Shown: piece after piece, positions 1-6,295 of the stretch
How the letters are laid out: each line of letters begins with the position of its first letter
Numbering within the stretch: the first letter of the stretch is position 1
Source: an uncultured Clostridia bacterium
Lineage (GTDB): Bacteria; Bacillota; Clostridia; Christensenellales; Aristaeellaceae
Direction: 5' to 3'
DNA length: 14,327 nt
Assembly (NCBI GenBank): GCA_904420265.1
Contig: CAJFUU010000243.1
Span: 1 to 14,327 of the forward strand
Program-made: the position numbers and the translations under genes
The notes under the pieces: generated by a model
The model's input: the letters and a program-made list of their open reading frames with translations, nothing else
What the model was told of the DNA's origin: nothing
The model's database searches: none

Positions 1-136
1 CTCCGCGCGACACATGCAAAAGCAGCGAGGCGCAATTTTTCAAATTGTCAAAAGCGGCCGGTCTTGCCGGCTTGAAAACCTTTCGCCGGAAATGTTTTTA
101 CAGGCGCTCCTGCCCGCCTTTTGGGACAGACTGCCG

Positions 137-425
137 CTTTCTCAAAAAAGTGAAAGTACAGCTTGCCACAAAAGTATTTTTGACAAGCTGGCGGAAGGGG
201 GAGCAAGATCCCCCGCCGCGGCCACTCCTACCAATTTTTGCTCGCGATGCGGCACAAGCGAAAATTGCAAGGAAGCGATTTTTGCTCTGAGAAACGGGAT
301 TCCCCGACGCAAAACCGCCCCGCCGCACATGTCGCCGGGTACGATTGAAAGCGCGAAAGGGCTTCGGCCCTCTCGCGCTCTCCCAGGGTTTTTTGACAGC
401 CCGCGCTTTCTCAAAAAAGTGAAAG
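137..425. repeat. Direct repeat pair CTTTCTCAAAAAAGTGAAAG
   Basis: The 20-base sequence CTTTCTCAAAAAAGTGAAAG occurs at 137-156 and again, identically, at 406-425. Both copies follow a related flank (GGGACAGACTGCCG and TTTTGACAGCCCGCG), so the repeat unit is longer than the identical core. The core can fold on itself through CTTTC/GAAAG. It looks like a dispersed intergenic repeat of this genome; its function is unknown. Confidence 0.6.
350..379. other. Strong hairpin with TTCG tetraloop
   Basis: Bases 350-362 pair with 367-379: thirteen positions with a single A-C mismatch, closed by a TTCG loop, which is the stable UUCG tetraloop in RNA. A run of six T lies at 389-394, nine bases past the stem, too far for a canonical intrinsic terminator. 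It may be a terminator relic for a plus-strand gene outside the window, or a repeat-borne structure. Confidence 0.5.
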
Positions 426-614
426 CAATTTTTGCGTTGCAGGCTTTGTCTGCGCTCCGAAGGCGGCGGTTTTCAACGCGAAGTTTAAAACCGCATGCGG
501 CGATACAGGCATCTTGGCGGCTTGAACCAGCGAAATTCTTGAAATGCCCGAATATGCGCGTGCCCCCGCGGCGCTCTGGAAAGGGCTCGGGGCTTACTTG
601 TCTTTGGGAAAGCC

Positions 615-938
615 TCAAAAAACGGGCTCCTCGTCGTCCTCATACGCTTCCAGCTTGAAAATTACCGGCCGCACGCCGTCGTTGCAGCAGGCAATGTGTA
701 CAAGGTCGTGGCCAAACACTTTGCCGCCCCCGGCCAGCGTGGTGGCCTGCAAGCAGACCGCCTGCCATGCCATTGTGCAAAAGCCCTTGGGCATCTCATT
801 GCCAAACGGCCCGCCCGTCAGAAAGGTATCCCCCTCCCTGCACATGTGGCAAGGGCCAAAATCGGGAATGGGAATGTATTCTTTCGCCAGGTCTGGATAA
901 AATTCGCGTCTGAGCACTGTGATTTTGCACTTTTTCAC
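615..938 (-). CDS. TIGR04076 family protein
   Basis: A protein of 107 residues starting at GTG. The frame extends further upstream to an ATG at 1118, but the GTG at 938 is preceded by AAAGGAGG with nine bases of spacing, and family similarity begins there (VKKCKITVLRR). The sequence has the family layout: an N-terminal CKITVL strand, a CHMC pair (PCHMCREGDTF) in the middle, then MPKGFCTMAWQAV and a late CC pair before a strand that ends in an acidic tail (EAYEDDEEPVF). TIGR04076 proteins are small, cysteine-containing and of unknown function, common in Clostridia and other anaerobes. The clustered cysteines suggest metal or iron-sulfur binding, but that is inference. The gene stands alone, with its own likely promoter at 1090-1118. 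Confidence 0.85.
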   Translation of the reverse strand: MKKCKITVLRREFYPDLAKEYIPIPDFGPCHMCREGDTFLTGGPFGNEMPKGFCTMAWQAVCLQATTLAGGGKVFGHDLVHIACCNDGVRPVIFKLEAYEDDEEPVF

Positions 939-1084
939 AAGGCGATTCCTCCTTTGTCCGTTTGCGCGATGCTTTAAAAAGGGATGGCAGACAGGCGCGG
1001 TGGCGCTGCCCTGTCCGGATCCCGGCCCCGCCCCCGGGCGGAAAATGCGCCGGGACGCCTCTCCGCCCTCAGGAGGGGCAATCA

Positions 1085-1360
1085 CCGCCATTGTATCACG
1101 CCTATGCGCAAAGGGCAATCCTGGCGGGCGCTTTGCGCGTCATTCACAGTATTCCACAAGAGCCCGACCGTCGCGCCGCCCTCAGACGAAGAGACGCGCA
1201 CCAGGGAGATGGTCGCCGCGCCGTCGCCGGTTGTGCCCTGCCATTTGCCCAGTTGTTCGCCGGCCAGGGCGGCGCCGCCATCCCGGGGCAGTTCCATCGT
1301 CAGCCGCAGGGCTTCTTCGTTGTCTTCGTTAACCTCCCATCTGCCCGCACCCGCTCAAGG
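1085..1360 (-). pseudogene. Possible gene fossil, unknown protein
   Basis: On the minus strand one frame reads as a protein-like segment, including WEVNEDNEEALRLTMELPRD and, further on, ATISLVRVSSSEGGATVGLL, and ends at a stop near 1082. The frame is closed by a stop just upstream (near 1361), and no start with a ribosome binding site is seen. An adjacent frame upstream continues with IPRDESLERVRADGR, which could be the same protein before a frameshift. The alternating hydrophobic and polar pattern is more protein-like than the surrounding sequence. The family is not recognised. It may also be ordinary noncoding DNA, and its 3' end overlaps the promoter assigned to the next gene. Confidence 0.25.
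1090..1118 (-). promoter_or_regulatory. Probable promoter of the TIGR04076 gene
   Basis: Read on the minus strand: TTGCCC (1118-1113), a 17-base spacer, then TACAAT (1095-1090). The -10 matches five of six consensus positions and the -35 four of six. It would give a leader of about 145 bases before the start codon at 938. Confidence 0.5.
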
Positions 1361-1450
1361 GACTCGTCCCTTGGAATCCCATTTGCTGCCGCGCAGGTGC
1401 CGTTCCCTTGCAACAAATGCCGGGCGGCTCCTGCTCCTGAGCCGCCCGGC
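1357..1450. other. Two strong hairpins in the 939-1596 gap
   Basis: Bases 1357-1363 (AAGGGAC) pair with 1366-1372 (GTCCCTT). Bases 1419-1430 (GCCGGGCGGCTC) pair perfectly with 1439-1450 over twelve base pairs with an eight-base loop. Neither has a T tract on either strand. They sit between rlmI and the TIGR04076 gene and could be terminators of weak type or remnants of a riboregulator. Nothing else in 1361-1596 can be supported. Confidence 0.4.
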
Positions 1451-1581
1451 GTCGCTTCGCACATCCTCTCCTTCCAAAACGCAACGAAGGCCTCCTGCCC
1501 CATTCTTGTCGGGGCTGGGGGCCGCCGCTCCCTCGCGGCAGCTCCGGTTGTCGATACCATCGACCGCGGCAGCTTCTGGCA

Positions 1582-1596
1582 GCCGACACTGTCGGC
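1582..1596 (-). terminator. Weak hairpin just after rlmI
   Basis: GCCGAC and GTCGGC form a six-base-pair stem with a three-base loop, starting directly after the rlmI stop codon. No T tract follows on the minus strand, so it would be a poor intrinsic terminator. Confidence 0.25.
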
Positions 1597-2760
1597 CTAC
1601 ATAACTTGGAGGATCATGCACTTTAAGTATTTTGTTTCCGGAGCGGCGGGCAGGATGGGATGGTCAAGGGCCTGCGTGCGGTACTCCACCAAACGCACGC
1701 GCTTTTTCGCGTCGCGGGCGGCATGGTTGACCATCTCCTGAAACGCCTCTGTGGAAACATGCTGCGAACAGGAACACGTCACCAGGAAACCGCCTGGCCG
1801 GGTCAGCTTCAGGCCGCGCAGGTTGATCTCCTTATATCCGCGCAGGGCGCTCTCCACCGCCTGTCGGGACTTGGTGAATGCCGGCGGGTCGAGGATGACC
1901 AGGTCGTACTTTTCTCCCGCCTCGGTTTGTTCGCGCAAAAAGTCAAAGCAGTTGTGCGCCTCGAACGCCACGTCCAGGCCATTTCGTTTGGCGTTTTCCC
2001 TGGCCACATCCAACGCGTCCTCGGAAATATCCACGCCCAGCACGCTCTGGGCGCCGTATTTGGCCGCATTAAGCGCGAAGGAACCGTTGTGGCAAAAGCA
2101 ATCCAGCACCCGCGCCCCCGGGCACAGCGGGGCGATGGCGGCACGGTTCTGCTTTTGATCGAGGAAAAAGCCCGTTTTCTGACCGTTTTTCACGTCCACG
2201 AGATAGAGAATGCCATTCTCCACCATCTCCACGCGGTCGGGCACTTCGCCCAGCAGTAGCCCCGTTTGCATCTCCAGGCCCTCATGGCGGCGCACAGGCA
2301 CGTCGTTGCGCTCATACACGCCCGTCGCTCCGGTGATTTCACACAGAAGCCGGGCGAGCATGTCCTTGCGCTGATCCATGCCCAGGGAAAGCGTCTGCAT
2401 GGCCAGCACGTCGCCGAATTTATCCACCACCAGCCCGGGCAGGAAATCCGATTCCGAATACACCACGCGGCAGCTCTGCGTATCGCACAGGCGCTTGCGG
2501 TATTCCCAGGCGTCGGTCAGGCGGCCTCTGAAGAAATTTTCGTCCACCGGCTCATCCTGTGTGGTGAGCATGCGCAGGGTAATTTGCGAGCGGGGGTTGT
2601 AAAGCGCGCGCCCCAGCATCGTGCCCTTGCAGCTGTATACGTCGATGACCTCGCCGGGCGCGCACGCGCCCTCGGTTTTGTCGATTTCCGATGCGTAAAT
2701 CCACGGATGCCCGCCGCGCACGCGCGTTTCCCGGGTTTTGCGAAGGATTGCCTTTGCCAT
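1597..2760 (-). CDS. rlmI: RlmI-type 23S rRNA cytosine-C5 methyltransferase
   Basis: A class I SAM-dependent RNA methyltransferase of 387 residues, close to the usual length of the RlmI/YccW family, which methylates C5 of cytosine 1962 in E. coli 23S rRNA. The start at 2760 is chosen because GGAGG lies six bases upstream and the PUA-like RNA-binding domain begins at once (HPWIYASEI, residues 18-26, followed by GEVIDVYS). The central linker contains VVYSESDFLPGLVVDKFGDV (residues 99-118), as in the family. Then come GQKTGFFLDQ (193-202), the SAM-binding loop VLDCFCHNGSFAL (218-230), the acidic strand LGVDIS (241-246), the catalytic-pocket motif DPPAF (291-295), and the cysteine motif TCSCSQH (328-334). 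A frame extension up to 2976 is not needed. The gene has its own promoter at 2789-2817. The exact target base in this organism is inferred from the family. Confidence 0.92.
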   Translation of the reverse strand: MAKAILRKTRETRVRGGHPWIYASEIDKTEGACAPGEVIDVYSCKGTMLGRALYNPRSQITLRMLTTQDEPVDENFFRGRLTDAWEYRKRLCDTQSCRVVYSESDFLPGLVVDKFGDVLAMQTLSLGMDQRKDMLARLLCEITGATGVYERNDVPVRRHEGLEMQTGLLLGEVPDRVEMVENGILYLVDVKNGQKTGFFLDQKQNRAAIAPLCPGARVLDCFCHNGSFALNAAKYGAQSVLGVDISEDALDVARENAKRNGLDVAFEAHNCFDFLREQTEAGEKYDLVILDPPAFTKSRQAVESALRGYKEINLRGLKLTRPGGFLVTCSCSQHVSTEAFQEMVNHAARDAKKRVRLVEYRTQALDHPILPAAPETKYLKCMILQVM

Positions 2761-2788
2761 AATCCGCCTCCGAATATGAACTTTTTCC

Positions 2789-2817
2789 ATGATACCACAT
2801 TTTCCGCCGCTTGTCGA
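2789..2817 (-). promoter_or_regulatory. rlmI promoter
   Basis: Minus-strand TCGACA (2817-2812), a 17-base spacer and TATCAT (2794-2789). Each box matches the sigma-70/sigma-A consensus at five of six positions. It lies directly upstream of the rlmI ribosome binding site and diverges from the promoter at 2833-2862. Confidence 0.65.
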
Positions 2818-2832
2818 TTGCCTGCGCCGGGA

Positions 2833-2862
2833 TTGACGGGCGCTTTTGCAATATGCTATAAT
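2833..2862 (+). promoter_or_regulatory. Promoter of the rluF leader
   Basis: TTGACG (2833-2838), an 18-base spacer and a perfect TATAAT (2857-2862) that is also extended by TG (2854-2855). This is one of the strongest-looking promoters in the window. Transcription should begin near 2868, leaving about 240 bases of leader before the pseudouridine synthase gene. Confidence 0.75.
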
Positions 2863-2866
2863 TTCG

Positions 2867-3014
2867 CCGGAGAAAACCCTGGCGGAAGGAAACGCGGCGT
2901 GCGCGCTTTCCCGGCCGTATATACCGAGGGCGCGCCTCGTGACTGATACAGCCTGGCGGCGGCAGAGGGAAAACAAGCCACCGTGCAGCGGCGGTGCGCG
3001 GCCGTCTTTTCCGG
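2867..3014 (+). ncRNA. Structured leader or small RNA upstream of rluF
   Basis: The predicted transcript begins with CCGGAGAAAAC (2867-2877), which pairs with GTCTTTTCCGG (3004-3014): eleven positions with one mismatch and one G-U. This closes a 148-base domain exactly at the predicted 5' end. Inside, GCGCGCTTTC pairs with GAGGGCGCGC over ten base pairs with G-U pairs, and CACCG pairs with CGGTG. No T tract follows, so it appears to continue into the downstream gene as a leader. It matches no riboswitch class recognised from memory. Confidence 0.4.
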
Positions 3015-3107
3015 CCTGGGGTGGGGCGGACGTTTTATCGCGCCCTTTCAGTTGTTATTACAGTGCGGGCGGTTTGGTTCCGCCGGGTTCGCGGGCGGTG
3101 ATGTTTT

Positions 3108-3824
3108 ATGGAAGAAAAGCGTCTCAACAAGTTCATTGCCGACAGCGGCTATTGCTCCCGGCGCGAAGCCGACCGGCTGATTGCTGAAGGGCGCGTGCGC
3201 GTGGACGGGCGCGTGGGCGTTTTGGGCGACCAGGTATCGCCCGGCATGCGCGTGGAGGTGGACGGCAAAACGCTTTCCGGCCGCGGCAAACGCGTATACC
3301 TGATGCTCAATAAGCCCGTGGGCATCGTCTGTACCGCCGACCCGCGCGAGCGTTACAACGTGGTTTCGTATTTGCATTATCCCATTCGCGTTTTCCCCGT
3401 GGGCCGGCTTGACCGCGAAAGCGAAGGCCTGCTTTTGCTCACCAGCGACGGCGAAATCGTCAACCGCCTGCTGCGCGCCGAGGGCGGGCATGAGCGCGAA
3501 TACGAAGTGGAAGTAGACAGGCCTGTCACGCGCGAATTTATCGAAAAAATGCAGGCGGGCGTGGCGATTTTGGATACGGTGACGCTGCCCTGCCGCGTGC
3601 GCAAAACGGGAGAGAAATCGTTCAACATCATTCTGGTGCAGGGGTTGAACCGGCAAATACGCCGCATGTGCGAGGCATTGGGGTATCGCGTTACGCGCCT
3701 GCGCCGGGTACGCATCATGCATATCCGCCTGGGAAACCTGCGCCCCGGCCAGTGGCGGGAACTGACGGAAGTGGAAATGCAGGGGCTTGAAAAGGCAGGA
3801 ATTTATCGCAAAACGTTCTCATAA
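3108..3824 (+). CDS. rluF: RluF-type 23S rRNA pseudouridine synthase
   Basis: A pseudouridine synthase of the RsuA/RluB/RluE/RluF group, 238 residues. Residues 4-50 form an S4 RNA-binding domain (RLNKFIADSGYCSRREADRL). The catalytic domain follows, with LNKPVGIVCTAD (67-78) and the active-site motif VGRLDRESEGLLLLT (98-112). Asp102 is the expected catalytic nucleophile. LVQGLNRQIRRMCEALGY (176-193) is the second family signature. The residues track E. coli RluF (23S uridine 2604) more closely than RluB, notably LNKPVGIV, GVAILDTVT and the NRQIRRMCE segment. The start ATG has only a weak GGTG upstream, so translation may depend on the leader. The symbol is given by resemblance; the modified position is not shown by the sequence. 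Confidence 0.88.
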   Translation: MEEKRLNKFIADSGYCSRREADRLIAEGRVRVDGRVGVLGDQVSPGMRVEVDGKTLSGRGKRVYLMLNKPVGIVCTADPRERYNVVSYLHYPIRVFPVGRLDRESEGLLLLTSDGEIVNRLLRAEGGHEREYEVEVDRPVTREFIEKMQAGVAILDTVTLPCRVRKTGEKSFNIILVQGLNRQIRRMCEALGYRVTRLRRVRIMHIRLGNLRPGQWRELTEVEMQGLEKAGIYRKTFS

Positions 3825-3834
3825 ATACAACACT

Positions 3835-3868
3835 TTGACACACTTTTTCCACAAACAATCGTTATAAT
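3835..3868 (+). promoter_or_regulatory. TTGACA and TATAAT boxes with wide spacing
   Basis: A perfect TTGACA (3835-3840) and a perfect TATAAT (3863-3868) lie just after rluF, but 22 bases apart instead of 16-18. Either the -10 works with a poor -35 or an activator, or the pair is coincidental. Confidence 0.4.
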
Positions 3869-3874
3869 GCAACC

Positions 3875-3949
3875 AACGCCGAAAGGCGTCACCCTTCCCC
3901 CCTCTTATGAAGCCCCCGGGAATGCCGACCCGGAGGCTTCTCCCTTTTT
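3875..3949 (+). ncRNA. Candidate small RNA, about 75 nt
   Basis: Downstream of the boxes at 3835-3868 the sequence has the layout of a small RNA. A first hairpin, ACGCC-GAAA-GGCGT (3876-3889), has a GNRA-type tetraloop. A pyrimidine linker with CCCTTCCCCCCTCTT (3892-3906) follows. An intrinsic terminator hairpin with a T run (3909-3949) ends it. The C-rich linker is complementary to Shine-Dalgarno-like sequence, a feature of some small RNAs that block translation. No reading frame fits. The alternative is that only the terminator is functional and serves rluF, 84 bases upstream. Confidence 0.4.
3909..3949 (+). terminator. Intrinsic terminator after rluF or small RNA
   Basis: GAAGCC-C-CCGGG pairs with CCCGG-A-GGCTTC around an eight-base loop, followed by TCCCTTTTT. 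Transcription of rluF, or of the candidate small RNA, would stop here. The element is duplicated 180 bases downstream and a close relative lies at 6205-6236. Confidence 0.65.
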
Positions 3950-4088
3950 GGGGCCAACCATCCGTGACGCGCCCTAATTCTGAATATGTTTTATAATTGG
4001 GAGAGACGGCCGCATGCGGAAAGTGGGCCCGGCGCACATTGAGGCGTTGTTCGCGCCGGTCCTTGCCTCGAACTTTTGAACATGTTAT

Positions 4089-4129
4089 GAAGCCCCCGGG
4101 AATGCCGACCCGGAGGCTTCTCCCTTTTT
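4089..4129 (+). terminator. Duplicate terminator hairpin in repeat copy 2
   Basis: This is the same stem, loop and T run as at 3909-3949, carried along by the 180-bp duplication. With no gene between the two, it acts at most as a backup terminator. Confidence 0.5.
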
Positions 4130-4262
4130 GGGGCCAACCATCCTTGGCGCGCCTTAATTCCGAATGTGTTTTGTAATTGAGAGAGACGGTCGCATGCGGA
4201 AAGTGGGCCCTGCGCACATTGAGGCATTGTCCGCGCGGTCCTTGCTTCGAACTTTTGAACAT

Positions 4263-5060
4263 TTGGCAAGGGGTATTCCAGAATTGAAACCCGGCTCGAG
4301 CGCAAGCGCTTCAACTGTTCTGGAAGCGTACGCAGAAGGGGTTTGTGCCGCCATCGGCACGGGCGCTGATTGGGAAACAGACGAAGACGCGGGCTATCCC
4401 GCTTCGAATACATGCGCAAACAATCTCTCCATGATCCGGGAGGGTCTTATCAGTGCGGAGTGACGGTTGCCCAAAAGCGGGCGCAGCGTTTGCCTGTACC
4501 GGGCCACGGCAACGGATGAACACGGCAGACCGGCTGCGCAGGGCGCATCCAAACCGATGCATCTTTCGGAACCGGTAATCCGCTGGCATCGCGGTTCGCG
4601 CCATGTGGCAGGCGCTTTCCCCCAAATTCCCGAAAAAATTGGCGGAGCGGTGGAAGCACAACCAGCGGTTAAACCGGCAATTCGCCCTGGAAGGCCCAAT
4701 CCCGGCGGCGTTCACGCGTTCCGAAAGGTTGCCTTTGGCCGCCGCACATCCCCGGTTTCCCTATGCGGTTCCCCGTTTAAGAATAACATTTGCGGATTTT
4801 TTCGCCCTGAAACGGTTTGGCTCCGGTCAGCGCAGCGCCACCCCGCCCCTCCGTCAAATTCGCCGGAAGGAAAATTCCCTCCCTCTCTGTTTTGAAGTTT
4901 GCATCGCATGCAATGCGCTTTCGGCGGGTTTTCCGCCAAAGCTGGCCGGAGGCCCTTCAAAATTGTAGAAGCGCTCGCGATATGCTGTTTTATGAAAGCC
5001 CTTCGGTTGAGTCGTTATAGCCGGCGCAGAATGCGCGCCGCCCTCTGAAAATAGCTGTTT
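4263..5060. other. Gene-free stretch
   Basis: The open frames here lack ribosome binding sites and family resemblance, and overlap one another on both strands. The only structure seen is small hairpins, for example GCGGG-CTAT-CCCGC near 4389-4402 and a GGCGC/GCGC hairpin near 5024-5043. No tRNA, transposase fragment or further tandem repeat was recognised. Confidence 0.5.
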
Positions 5061-5065
5061 TGCTA

Positions 5066-5094
5066 TTGACACAAATTTTCTTTTGTAGTGTAGT
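5066..5094 (+). promoter_or_regulatory. Promoter of the DUF2148-marR operon
   Basis: A perfect TTGACA (5066-5071) is followed, after 17 bases, by TGTAGT (5089-5094), which matches the -10 consensus at four of six positions. The -10 is embedded in a 20-bp palindrome, so an occupied operator would block it. Confidence 0.6.
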
Positions 5095-5108
5095 GTATAT
5101 ACACTACA
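5089..5108. promoter_or_regulatory. Perfect 20-bp palindrome, likely MarR operator
   Basis: TGTAGTGTATATACACTACA is its own reverse complement over all 20 bases. Its size and AT-rich centre suit a dimeric winged-helix repressor. It overlaps the -10 box and transcription start of the operon that encodes a MarR regulator as its second gene. Autorepression by that protein is the natural inference. Confidence 0.75.
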
Positions 5109-5126
5109 AGCCGGAGGTGTTTTTAC

Positions 5127-5687
5127 ATGCTGTACCGTTCCGAAGCGTTGGAACAAAGCGCGCTGCTGACCGTAGCGGGCCTGATGTGCGCCGCGGCGCG
5201 AACCGCCCCCAAGACAAGGGGGATGGACAATATCGTCACTTTGGTGCTGACCGGCAATGAGATTGTGAAGCTGAGCGAGAAGATGCGGGAAATCGGGCTG
5301 CGTGAATTTGGCAAGGCGGAAGGGCACTTTGCCCGCGACGCCGCGAACATACTCCAGGCGCAGGCGGTGGTGCTCATCGGCGTAAAACGAACCTGGTACG
5401 GCCTTCCTTACTGCTCCATGTGCGTCTTTGCAAATTGCGGGGAATGCAAAAAGGCCCGCGCCAACTGCGCCTTTGCGCCAATGGACCTGGGAATCGCTCT
5501 AAGTTCAGCGGCCGGGGTAGCGGCGGATATGCGGGTGGACAACCGAATCCTGTTCTCCGCGGGAAAGGCGGCGGAAGAAATGGACTATGCCGGCGGCGAG
5601 GATATAATCTGGCAAGGCATTCCCCTGAGCATTTCCGGAAAGAACATCTTTTTTGACAGGAAACCCTCTCTCTGGCAAAAACAATAA
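5127..5687 (+). CDS. DUF2148 ferredoxin-domain protein
   Basis: A protein of 186 residues with the DUF2148 pattern (proteins annotated as containing a ferredoxin domain, COG4739). It has ARTAPKTRGMDNIVTLVLTG (residues 24-43), RDAANILQAQAVVLIGVK (70-87), a cysteine cluster at 96, 99, 104, 107 and 114 (YCSMCVFANCGECKKARANC), then MDLGIALSSAAG (119-130), VDNRILFSAGKAAEE (137-151) and the family ending IPLSISGKNIFFDR (165-178). The five clustered cysteines are the presumed iron-sulfur ligands. The biochemical role is unknown for the family. GGAGGTG seven bases before the ATG fixes the start. It is first in an operon with a MarR regulator 15 bases downstream and sits behind a palindromic operator, so its expression is probably controlled by that regulator. 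Confidence 0.85.
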   Translation: MLYRSEALEQSALLTVAGLMCAAARTAPKTRGMDNIVTLVLTGNEIVKLSEKMREIGLREFGKAEGHFARDAANILQAQAVVLIGVKRTWYGLPYCSMCVFANCGECKKARANCAFAPMDLGIALSSAAGVAADMRVDNRILFSAGKAAEEMDYAGGEDIIWQGIPLSISGKNIFFDRKPSLWQKQ

Positions 5688-5702
5688 AACGGAGGCGAGA
5701 TC

Positions 5703-6149
5703 GTGGAAGCGGCAAAACCAATTACAAGCAGCGCCTGCCACTGCATCAACCTCCGAAGGGCGGCCAACGCGGTAACTGGCTGTTACGACAAAGCGCTGGC
5801 CGGCACGGGGCTTACGCTCAACCAATATTCAATGCTGAGCAATCTTCAGAAACTCGAACCCTGCTCCGTAGCGGAACTGTCGCGGCAGATGCGCCTTGAG
5901 CGCACGACGCTTGTGCGTAACCTGAAGGCAATGTATGCCGCCGGCTGGATTTATGACGAAGCCCCGCCCGGAAACAGGAAAAGCCAAATGCGCCTTACGC
6001 AGGCCGGCGCTGAAAAAGTGCGGGAGGCAAAGCCCCTCTGGAAACAGGCGCAGGAACATCTTGAGGCGTATCTGGGCAAGGAAACATTGCAAAAACTGAC
6101 GGAGACCCTGCTGTCTTTGGAAAGGCTGCCCGCCATGCACCAGGAATAG
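5703..6149 (+). CDS. MarR family transcriptional regulator
   Basis: A winged-helix regulator of 148 residues, the normal MarR size. The N-terminal helix carries CHCINLRRAANAVTGCYDKA (residues 12-31). The winged-helix region follows, with LTLNQYSMLSNL (38-49), the helix-turn-helix around CSVAELSRQMRLERTTLVRN (54-73), and the wing GNRKSQMRLTQAG (90-102). The C-terminal helices would form the dimer. Cys12, Cys14, Cys27 and Cys54 are candidates for redox or metal sensing, as in other MarR proteins with a Cys-x-Cys near the N-terminus; sensing is not shown here. The start is GTG, chosen because GGAGG lies seven bases upstream. It shares an operon with the DUF2148 iron-sulfur protein and likely binds the palindrome at 5089-5108. 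Confidence 0.9.
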   Translation: MEAAKPITSSACHCINLRRAANAVTGCYDKALAGTGLTLNQYSMLSNLQKLEPCSVAELSRQMRLERTTLVRNLKAMYAAGWIYDEAPPGNRKSQMRLTQAGAEKVREAKPLWKQAQEHLEAYLGKETLQKLTETLLSLERLPAMHQE

Positions 6150-6196
6150 CATACGCATGCCAAAAATGGCGCGGCGTTCCGCCGCAAACGGTATGG

Positions 6197-6236
6197 AAAA
6201 AAACGAAGCCCTCGGTCTGACATTCCCGAGGGCTTC
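6197..6236 (-). terminator. Intrinsic terminator of the TSCPD-membrane protein unit
   Basis: On the minus strand, GAAGCCCTCGG (from 6236) pairs over eleven base pairs with CCGAGGGCTTC, followed by G and seven T (6203-6197). It ends the minus-strand unit 60 bases after its last stop codon. On the plus strand the stem is followed by ATAGATTCC, so it would terminate the marR operon only weakly. Confidence 0.85.
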
Positions 6237-6295
6237 ATAGATTCCGAAAAGGGCGCCGCCTGTATTTATAACGGCTGTGCGCTCATCCTGTTCTT

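Larger units (their letters stand above)
1..614. other. Gene-free repeat-rich stretch
   Basis: No reading frame here has a credible start with ribosome binding site or a recognisable protein. The long open frames are low-complexity, arginine- and serine-rich, and open on both strands, as expected of GC-rich noncoding DNA. The stretch holds two copies of CTTTCTCAAAAAAGTGAAAG (137-156 and 406-425). It also has an AGCTTG...CAAGCT inverted repeat with a nested CAAAA/TTTTTG pairing (160-189) and a long hairpin with a TTCG loop (350-379). The window starts inside this region, so what lies to the left is unknown. Confidence 0.6.
3905..4262 (+). repeat. 180-bp tandem duplication, two copies
   Basis: Copy 1 is 3905-4084 and copy 2 is 4085 to about 4262. 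They are largely identical, with scattered substitutions and one single-base deletion in copy 2. Each begins with TTATGAAGCCCCCGGGAATG (the terminator hairpin) and ends with CGAACTTTTGAACAT. Each contains CGCATGCG near its middle; in copy 1 this is extended to the ten-base palindrome CCGCATGCGG. Substitutions do not respect codon positions in any frame, so the repeat is taken as noncoding. Confidence 0.85.

Noticed and set aside
14..658. A 214-residue open frame on the plus strand, and a 158-residue frame on the minus strand over the same bases
   Set aside because: Both are low-complexity, lack ribosome binding sites and contain translated repeats; open frames on both strands are expected at this base composition.
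1330..1440. T-box-like sequence on the minus strand (AAGGGAACGGCACCTGCGCGG followed by GGGACGAGTCCC in the same region)
   Set aside because: The essential TGG of the tRNA-binding bulge is not intact, extra bases break the core, there is no terminator T tract, and no amino-acid or tRNA gene lies downstream.
2846..3187. A 113-residue plus-strand frame across the rluF leader
   Set aside because: Its start precedes the predicted transcription start, it overlaps the 5' end of rluF, and it has no recognisable protein character.
4164..4463. A 99-residue open frame starting in the second 180-bp repeat copy
   Set aside because: It has no ribosome binding site or family resemblance, and the equivalent frame in copy 1 is broken by the single-base difference.
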